The notes under the pieces: model-generated
Databases searched by the model: none
What the model was told of the DNA's origin: nothing
The model's input: only the letters and a program-made list of their open reading frames with translations
Assembly: GCF_913778135.1 (NCBI RefSeq)
Contig: NZ_CAJYVU010000042.1
Location: forward strand, 1 to 56,286
Reading direction: 5' to 3'
Origin: an uncultured Sphingomonas sp.
GTDB taxonomy: Bacteria > Pseudomonadota > Alphaproteobacteria > Sphingomonadales > Sphingomonadaceae
DNA length: 56,286 bases
Shown: in pieces, positions 50,677 to 56,286 of the stretch
Layout of the letters: each line of letters starts with the position of its first letter
Position numbering within the stretch: position 1 is the first letter of the stretch
Translations under genes and position numbers: made by a program

Positions 50677-51363
50677 CTACGGATTGACGCCGAGGCGATA
50701 GCCCGCGCCGCGCACCGTGTGGAGCAGCGGTCGCGCGAACCCCTCGTCCACCTTCTTGCGCAGACGGCTGAGATGGACGTCGATGACGTTGCTGCCGGGA
50801 TCGAAATGGTAATCCCACACCCCCTCCAGCAGCATGGTGCGCGTCACCACCTGATCGACGTGGCGCAGCAGGAACTCGAGCAGCCGGAACTCGCGCGGTT
50901 GGAGATCGATCGCCTTGCCGCCGCGGCGAACGCGGCGTGCGAGCAGGTCCATCTCCAGATCGTCGCAGCGCAGCAGCGTGTCGGGCGCGCTGCTCGGCGC
51001 GCCGCGGCGGATCAGCAGGCGGATGCGTGCGAGCAGCTCGGCAAAGGTGAACGGCTTGGTCAGATAATCGTCGGCCCCGCCGGTCAGCCCCTTGATCCGG
51101 TCTTCCGGCGCGCCGAGCGCGGATAGGACGATCACCGGCGTCTCCACCCCTGCTCCGCGCATGCCGGCGAGCACCGCCATGCCGTCCATGCCCGGCAGCA
51201 TGCGGTCGAGCACGATGCAGTGGTAACTGCCGTCGGTCGCGTGGAACAGCCCGTCGCGACCGTTGGTCGCACGGTCGACGACAAAGCCTTCCTCGCCCAG
51301 CCCCTTGGCGATGAAGTCGGCGGTGGAGGCGTCGTCCTCGACCAGCAGGATCTTGTTTGCCAC
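50677..51363 (-). CDS. OmpR-family response regulator
   Basis: A 228-aa regulator. The receiver has acidic pair EDD (residues about 8-10), phospho-Asp in IVLDRMLPGMDG, Thr/Ser in VIVLSALGAPEDR and Lys in DYLTKPFTF. The C-terminal winged helix includes LQPREFRLLEFLLRHVDQVV and VIDVHLSRLRKKVDEGFARP, with HTVRGAGYRLG at the end. GTG at 51363 is chosen for a G-rich site upstream and because the receiver fold starts there; an extension to 51423 crosses the DUF1003 gene. First gene of the RR-HK-GH13-GT4 run. Confidence 0.93.
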   Translation of the reverse strand: MANKILLVEDDASTADFIAKGLGEEGFVVDRATNGRDGLFHATDGSYHCIVLDRMLPGMDGMAVLAGMRGAGVETPVIVLSALGAPEDRIKGLTGGADDYLTKPFTFAELLARIRLLIRRGAPSSAPDTLLRCDDLEMDLLARRVRRGGKAIDLQPREFRLLEFLLRHVDQVVTRTMLLEGVWDYHFDPGSNVIDVHLSRLRKKVDEGFARPLLHTVRGAGYRLGVNP

Positions 51364-51415
51364 GCGCGTGCCCCCCGTCAGTTCGTCGCAACGACGCCGC
51401 GAATCGTCCTCGCTG

Positions 51416-51964
51416 TCAAGCACGCAGCGATGCCGGCTGGGTGGCGGGTGCCCCGCGCAGCTGCTCCAGCACTTCGTCGAGCCGCGCCGCCACCGCGAGG
51501 TCGATCTTGTCGTGCAACCGCAGCATCTCGAGTTCTGTGCGCAGGTTAACCTCGTAGTCCAGCCGTGCGGCGAGCCGGTCCTTCGCCGCCTGCCGGTTCT
51601 GGCTCATCATGATGATCGGCGCCTGCACCGCGGCGAGCGTAGACAGCATCAGATTGAGGAAGATGTACGGATAAGGGTCGAACGCGTGCCCCCAATGCGT
51701 CAGCACATCGCTGTTGAGCAGCATCCAGCCGACCAGTACGGCGGAAAAGGCTATAATGAAGCTCCACGATCCACCGACCGCCGCGACCTTGTCCGACAGG
51801 CGATCACCGAAGGTCGCGACATCGTCCGCCACGTCGGCGGCATCCCGTGAGACGGGGCGTTTTTCCTGCATCGTGGCCAGCACGCGCTGCTCCTCCGCGT
51901 CGAGCGCGGCGGGGGTCTTGCCGATCAGGCGGCCGACGATCACGTGCAGGGGGTTGGTGGCCAT
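51416..51964 (-). CDS. DUF1003 membrane protein
   Basis: A 182-aa inner-membrane protein. Two membrane helices (SWSFIIAFSAVLVGWMLLNS and PYIFLNLMLSTLAAVQAPII) sit in the DUF1003 pattern, followed by MMSQNRQAAKDRLAARLDYE and a cytoplasmic coiled coil that ends QLRGAPATQPASLRA. Function of the family is not established. It is 52 bases upstream of the response regulator and runs the same way, so it could share the transcript. Confidence 0.9.
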   Translation of the reverse strand: MATNPLHVIVGRLIGKTPAALDAEEQRVLATMQEKRPVSRDAADVADDVATFGDRLSDKVAAVGGSWSFIIAFSAVLVGWMLLNSDVLTHWGHAFDPYPYIFLNLMLSTLAAVQAPIIMMSQNRQAAKDRLAARLDYEVNLRTELEMLRLHDKIDLAVAARLDEVLEQLRGAPATQPASLRA

Positions 51965-52206
51965 GACGAAGTTCCTTTATCGTAGAACCGGGTGCCTGCC
52001 CGCCCCTGTTCGCGCGCTGAGCGTCACATGACAAAACGTCCATGAACGCGCGCGGCAGGAAAGATGAAACGGATTTAAGCTAGACCTCAGCCGCGCGCCA
52101 TCGCGCATGGGCTAGGCCGATAATGTCGGGCATCATGCCCGCACCGGGAGCCGCCATCATGTTCTTCACCGTCACACCGCTGACCAGCCGGGAGCCGCGC
52201 TGAGCC

Positions 52207-55200
52207 ATGCGCGCGCCCGTTTTCTTCGATCCGACCGGACGGCGCAGCCGCTGGTCCAAGCGGTTGCTGGGATTGATCCTGCTGTCGGTGATCCTTGCGG
52301 CAGTCGCGTTCGCCTCGACACTGGTGCGTGTGCCGCATGAGCGCGATCTCGCACTGCCCCTGCCACAGCCGCACGCGTCGCGGCTGCGCGGCAACCCGCC
52401 GCGCCACGGGCTCGCCGCCTGGCTGCCCCGCCGTGCCGGCAAGAGCGCAAACACCGCGCTCAGCATCGGTTTCTACTCGCCCGGCGACGACAGCAGCATC
52501 GCGTCGCTGCGCCGCCACGTCGGCTCGCTCGACTGGGTCGTGCCGTCGCTGATCACCTTTGCGGGTCCGAAGCATCAGGTGTCGGTCAACGATGACGTGC
52601 GCTTCAACCGCATGATCGCCGCCATGCCGCGTCCGCCCAAAGTGTTGCCGATGGTGCAGAATTTCGGCAACGCCGACTGGGATGGCGCAGGTGCTGCCGC
52701 GCTGCTCCACGACACCGCCGCGCGGCGCGCGTTCGCGATCAAGCTCGGCAAGCTGGTAGCCGCGCGCCATTACGGCGGCGTGGTGCTCGACATCGAAGCG
52801 CTGCCCGCGAGCGCGATGCGCGACTATCTGCGCTTCTTAGGCGACGTGCGCGTCGCATTGCCCAAGGGTTCGCAGCTGGCTGTGACTGCCCCCGCGGAGG
52901 ACGAGGCGTGGCCCTTGGCGGCGATCGCGCGCGCGTCCGACAAGCTGATCTTCATGGCCTATGACCAGCATTGGGAAGGTGGCTCCGCCGGCCCGATCGC
53001 GGCGCAGGACTGGTTCGTCGCGCAGGTGCAGGACGCGTTGAAGCGGGTCGGGCGTGAGAAGCTGGTCGTGGCGCTCGGCAGCTACGGCTATGACTGGCAC
53101 GGCGACGACACCGACGCGCTGACGATGGAGGAAGCGTGGATGGCGGCGCACGACAGCGATGCCGCCATCAGCTTCGATCCCGCCAGCGGCAACGCAGGCT
53201 TCGCTTATGACGAAGGTGGCGTGCATCACGCGATCTGGATGCTCGACGCAGCCACTAGCTGGAACCAGATGCAGGTGCTCAAACGCCTGGGGGTTGGCGA
53301 CGTGGCCTTGTGGCGGCTGGGCAGCGAAGACCCGGGATTCTGGTCCGACCTAGGCGCATTCCGCACCGGCGGCACGCCCGATCTGTCGACGCTCAAGCAG
53401 TTGCTCAACACCGATGTCGAGGGCAGCGGCGAGATCCTGCGTATCACCGCGACACCGCAGACCGGGCATCGCACGGTCGCAGCCGACGCCAGCGGGATCA
53501 TCCGGCAGGAGCGCTACGACGCGCTGCCGACGCCGTACGTAGTGCGACGCGCGGGCGCGGCCGACCCGAAGAAGCTGGCGCTTACCTTCGACGACGGGCC
53601 CGACGGCACCTGGACGCCCAAAATCCTGAACGTGCTGGAACAGGCGCACGTGCCGGGCACCTTCTTCGTCATTGGCGAGAATGCGCTGGAGCATCCCGGG
53701 CTGCTTAACCGCATCATCGCCGACGGTGGCGAGATCGGAAATCATACCTACACCCACCCCAACCTCGCCGCCGCTAGCGCGCGCGAAACCGATCTGCAGA
53801 TGAACGCGACGCAGCGGATGGTGCAGGCGTACACCGGCCGGTCGATGCGGCTGTTCCGCGCGCCCTATTTCGGTGACGCGGAGCCGACCACGACCGACGA
53901 GCTCGGGCCGGCGCTCGCCGCGCAGGAAGCGGGCTATACCGTCGTCGGCCTTCACGTCGACCCGAATGACTGGCAGCGGCCCGGCACCGACGCGATCGTT
54001 CAGCAGGTAATCGATCAGGTCCACAGTGCCACGCCTGATAACTCGGCCAACGTCATCCTGCTGCACGACGGCGGCGGCGACCGGTCGCAGACAGTGGCGG
54101 CGCTGCCGCGCATCATCGCCACGCTGAAGGCAGAAGGCTATCAGTTCGTTACCGCGTCCGAGCTGGTCGGTGTGCCGCCGGCGCAGGCCATGCCGAAGGT
54201 GTCGGGCCACGACCTGCTCGCCGTGCGCACCGACGTCGCGGTGTTCATCGCGCTCGCCGCCATCTCCGCGCTGCTCGGCTGGCTGTTCTTCGTCGCGATC
54301 AGCTTAGGCATCGCACGCGGCGTGATGATGGCGGGGCTCGCTTGGCTGCAGAGCCGCCGCAAGCGCCCCGAGCCGCCGGTGTTCACGCCCAGCGTGTCGG
54401 TCATCATCCCCGCGTACAACGAGGACCGCGTGATTGCCGCCTCGGTCGCGCGCGTGCTGGCGAGCGACTATCCGGCCTTGCAGGTGATCGTCGTCGACGA
54501 CGGCTCAAAGGACCGCACCAGCGCGATCGTTGCGGAGGCATACCCGGACGACTCACGCGTCACGCTGCTGACGCTCCCCAACGGGGGCAAGGCGGCGGCG
54601 CTCAACCGCGCACTCCGCGACGCGACCGGAGAGGTCGTGATCGCGCTCGACGCCGATACGCAGTTCGAGCCGCAGACGATCCGCCGCCTCGCGCGCTGGT
54701 TCGCCGACGCGCGGATCGGCGCAGTCGCGGGCGACGCGCGCGTCGGCAACCGCGTCAACCTCGTCACCCGCTGGCAGGCGGTCGAATATATCACCTCGCA
54801 GAACTTGGAGCGCCGCGCGCTCGCTGGCTTCGACGCGATGACCGTGGTGCCCGGCGCGGTCGGCGCGTGGCGCCGCGCTGCGCTCGACGCGGTCGGCGGC
54901 TACCCGGAGGACACGCTGGCGGAGGATCAGGACCTAACGATCGCGATCCAGCGCGCAGGCTGGCGCGTCACCTTCGATCCGGGTGCGGTCGCCTGGACCG
55001 AGGCGCCCGAGAGCTTCCGCGCGCTCGCCAAGCAGCGTTATCGCTGGGCGTTCGGCACGCTGCAATGCCTTTGGAAGCATCGCGGCATCCTGCGTAATCG
55101 GCGTCCGCGCGGACTTGCGTTCGTCGGCATGCCACAGGCTTGGCTGTTCCAGATCCTATTCGCCGCGATCTCACCGCTAATCGACCTCGCGCTGATCCTG

Positions 55201-55506
55201 TCGATCGCCGGCACCGCATTGCGCGTGTCGCAGCACGGCTGGGCGCAGACGAGCGGCGATGTCGGCACCATGGCGCTCTACTGGCTCGCCTTCACCACCA
55301 TCGACGTGCTGTGCGGCTGGGTCGCCTACGTGCTCGACGGCGGACGCGCACGCTACCCCGCGCACCTGCTGGTCGCGCAGCGGCTGATCTATCGCCAGAT
55401 CATGTACTGGGTGGTGCTGCGCGCGATTGCCTCCGCGATCGGCGGCTGGGTGGTCGGCTGGAACAAGCTCGAGCGCAGCGGCCGCGTCACCGCGGCGACG
55501 GCGTGA
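52207..55506 (+). CDS. three-domain fusion: GH18-like, NodB polysaccharide deacetylase, GT2 glycosyltransferase
   Basis: A 1099-aa membrane protein. One helix at about residues 20-42 leads to a periplasmic GH18-like domain (85-390; YGGVVLDIEALP holds the likely acid Glu near 197; FMAYDQHWEGG). A NodB deacetylase follows (450-650; metal-binding LTFDDGPDG and GNHTYTHPN; RAPYFG; LLHDGGGDR). After a helix at about 678-705 comes a cytoplasmic GT2 domain (725-960; SVIIPAYNED, VVDDGSKDRT, ALDADT, EDQDLT, QRYRW) and then 3-4 C-terminal helices. The set would polymerise and deacetylate or trim a beta-linked amino-sugar polymer, like Pga/Ica proteins joined in one chain. The polymer identity is inference. 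Confidence 0.9.
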   Translation: MRAPVFFDPTGRRSRWSKRLLGLILLSVILAAVAFASTLVRVPHERDLALPLPQPHASRLRGNPPRHGLAAWLPRRAGKSANTALSIGFYSPGDDSSIASLRRHVGSLDWVVPSLITFAGPKHQVSVNDDVRFNRMIAAMPRPPKVLPMVQNFGNADWDGAGAAALLHDTAARRAFAIKLGKLVAARHYGGVVLDIEALPASAMRDYLRFLGDVRVALPKGSQLAVTAPAEDEAWPLAAIARASDKLIFMAYDQHWEGGSAGPIAAQDWFVAQVQDALKRVGREKLVVALGSYGYDWHGDDTDALTMEEAWMAAHDSDAAISFDPASGNAGFAYDEGGVHHAIWMLDAATSWNQMQVLKRLGVGDVALWRLGSEDPGFWSDLGAFRTGGTPDLSTLKQLLNTDVEGSGEILRITATPQTGHRTVAADASGIIRQERYDALPTPYVVRRAGAADPKKLALTFDDGPDGTWTPKILNVLEQAHVPGTFFVIGENALEHPGLLNRIIADGGEIGNHTYTHPNLAAASARETDLQMNATQRMVQAYTGRSMRLFRAPYFGDAEPTTTDELGPALAAQEAGYTVVGLHVDPNDWQRPGTDAIVQQVIDQVHSATPDNSANVILLHDGGGDRSQTVAALPRIIATLKAEGYQFVTASELVGVPPAQAMPKVSGHDLLAVRTDVAVFIALAAISALLGWLFFVAISLGIARGVMMAGLAWLQSRRKRPEPPVFTPSVSVIIPAYNEDRVIAASVARVLASDYPALQVIVVDDGSKDRTSAIVAEAYPDDSRVTLLTLPNGGKAAALNRALRDATGEVVIALDADTQFEPQTIRRLARWFADARIGAVAGDARVGNRVNLVTRWQAVEYITSQNLERRALAGFDAMTVVPGAVGAWRRAALDAVGGYPEDTLAEDQDLTIAIQRAGWRVTFDPGAVAWTEAPESFRALAKQRYRWAFGTLQCLWKHRGILRNRRPRGLAFVGMPQAWLFQILFAAISPLIDLALILSIAGTALRVSQHGWAQTSGDVGTMALYWLAFTTIDVLCGWVAYVLDGGRARYPAHLLVAQRLIYRQIMYWVVLRAIASAIGGWVVGWNKLERSGRVTAATA

Positions 55507-55731
55507 AGCGGCGATACGTGGCGCGGGCAAGCTCGCGTCACGTGCTCACACGGACGCCGCGTCGATCGTCTCGGCTGCTTGAAACGGCCTTGCCGGATCC
55601 GATCGTCGCATGGCCGCGCTTCTTGTAAGGCGATCAGATTCACAAACAATCAAGATCATAAAGGCTTGTAGCAGTTGCTCCGCTGACATCGCGATCAACG
55701 CCCGCTGTCCATTAGGGTCAGGACTCGTTGA

Positions 55732-56286
55732 TCACAGCCAGAAGATGACGGTGGCAGCGAGGGTGACGGCAGCGAAGAAGGCCGTGGGGCAGCGATCGTA
55801 GCTGGTGGCGACGCGTCGCCAGTCTTTGAGGCGACCGAACAAGATCTCGATGCGGCTGCGGCGCCGGTAGCGGCGCTTGTCGTGCTTGACCGGCTCGTTG
55901 CGTGATAGCCTGCCCGGGATGCAGGGTTCGATGCCCTTGGCCTGAAGAGCGTCCCTGAACCAGTCCGCGTCGTAGCCGCGGTCGTCAAGCAGCCACTGCG
56001 CTTTTGGCAGGTCTTCCAGTAGCGCTGCCGCGCCAGTATAGTCGCTGACTTGCGGCGGTCATGAAGAAGCTCAACGGGCGTCCATTGGCATCGGCAATGG
56101 CATGGAGCTTGGTATTCATGCCGCCCCCGGCCTTCGCCGGGGCAGGCATTTGGTGCGCCCGATCAGGCGGCCAAGATCCCCTTCTTAACCCGCAGGATCG
56201 ATGCCGCGCGGTGCGCCTTCAGGTGTGTCGCGTCGATCATGACGGTCTTGGGTTCGGCACTGCCTGCAGCCAGCCTCTCCATAATG
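55732..56286 (-). pseudogene. IS5-family DDE transposase, frameshifted pseudogene (5' part outside window)
   Basis: Read on the minus strand in changing frames, the product shows VMIDATHLKAHRAASILRVK (first catalytic Asp), then GRLIGRTK, then MNTKLHAIADANGRPLSFFM, then QVSDYTGAAALLEDLPKAQW, LLDDRGYDADWFRDAL (second Asp) and RSRIEILFGRLKDWRRVATS (catalytic Glu), ending FFAAVTLAATVIFWL and TGA at 55732. Three lesions separate the parts: one base missing near 56177-56180, about 23 extra bases next to 56122-56147, and two bases missing near 56051-56056. It cannot make an active transposase as it stands unless these are sequencing errors. Confidence 0.82.
56125..56142. repeat. small GC hairpin (REP-like) inserted in transposase
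   Basis: CCCCGGCCTTCGCCGGGG has perfect 7-base arms and a CTTC loop. It coincides with the 23-base insertion in the transposase frame. Similar palindromes are scattered in sphingomonad genomes (recalled, not searched). Confidence 0.6.

Larger units (their letters stand above)
55715..56286 (-). mobile_element. IS5-family insertion sequence, decayed, cut by window end
   Basis: The left end (transposase 3' side) begins GGGTCAGGACTCG at 55715 directly after TTA, which could be the target duplication typical of IS5-type elements. The element contains a broken transposase and continues past 56286. The 225-base stretch from 55507 to 55714 before it shows no gene. Confidence 0.8.

Noticed and set aside
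52123..52203. A 26-codon frame just before the 1099-aa fusion gene
   Set aside because: It ends 3 bases before the next start and could be a leader peptide, but it lacks a clear ribosome-binding site and any recognisable sequence.
55695..55988. 97-codon minus-strand frame in the IS
   Set aside because: It is an out-of-frame reading of the transposase; the true frame shows the DDE motifs.

Overview
The window looks like a GC-rich alphaproteobacterial chromosome of the Sphingomonas type. This rests on gene content, on the tRNA-Glu with an encoded CCA, and on the style of the IS5-type transposase; it is inference, since no rRNA or marker search could be run. Roughly the left 32 kb is a prophage and the right 24 kb is ordinary host chromosome ending in a decayed insertion sequence.

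Prophage (1 to about 32,220; its left end lies outside the window). From right to left it holds: a prophage-edge accessory gene (31056-32057) beside a tyrosine integrase (29994-31082); a short rightward group (28202-30012) with a membrane microprotein, a relic of a C5 DNA methyltransferase, a PAPS-reductase-like protein and two small proteins; a CI-like S24 repressor (27409-28110) with 19-bp operators and a sigma70-like promoter on BOTH sides; a leftward early operon (27324 down to 21799) of a Cro-like protein, small DNA-binding or unknown proteins and a 1019-aa Prim-Pol/helicase, nearly all joined by stop-start overlaps; a 266-bp cluster of GGAAGG-type repeats (21518-21783); then HNH endonuclease, small and large terminase, portal, S49 protease, HK97-type capsid, connector and completion proteins, tail tube, a lambda G/GT-like frameshift pair with a GGGAAAG slippery site, tape measure, tail tip and a tail fibre that runs off the left edge. 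Module order is that of an HK97/lambda-like siphophage. No lysis genes are in view; they probably lie further left.

The right border is most likely tRNA-Glu(UUC) at 32218-32292, whose 3' end faces the prophage. The AT-rich gene between integrase and tRNA has an N-terminal NDT/TIR-like domain and is the best candidate for a lysogenic-conversion or phage-defence gene.

Host part (32,300-55,700): recJ, a 2OG-Fe(II) oxygenase, a secreted RcnB-like protein, a thiolase divergent from a tetR gene with a perfect palindrome between them, a quinone oxidoreductase coupled to tetR, a GMC oxidoreductase, a large PAS hybrid histidine kinase, glutamine-dependent NAD synthetase, a Tat-signal SDR, then a leftward unit of response regulator, histidine kinase, GH13 glucosidase and GT4 glycosyltransferase, a DUF1003 membrane protein, and a 1099-aa GH18-like/NodB/GT2 fusion likely to build or modify an exported polysaccharide. 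An IS5-family element with a transposase broken by three lesions closes the window. No gene-free stretch exceeds 300 bases.
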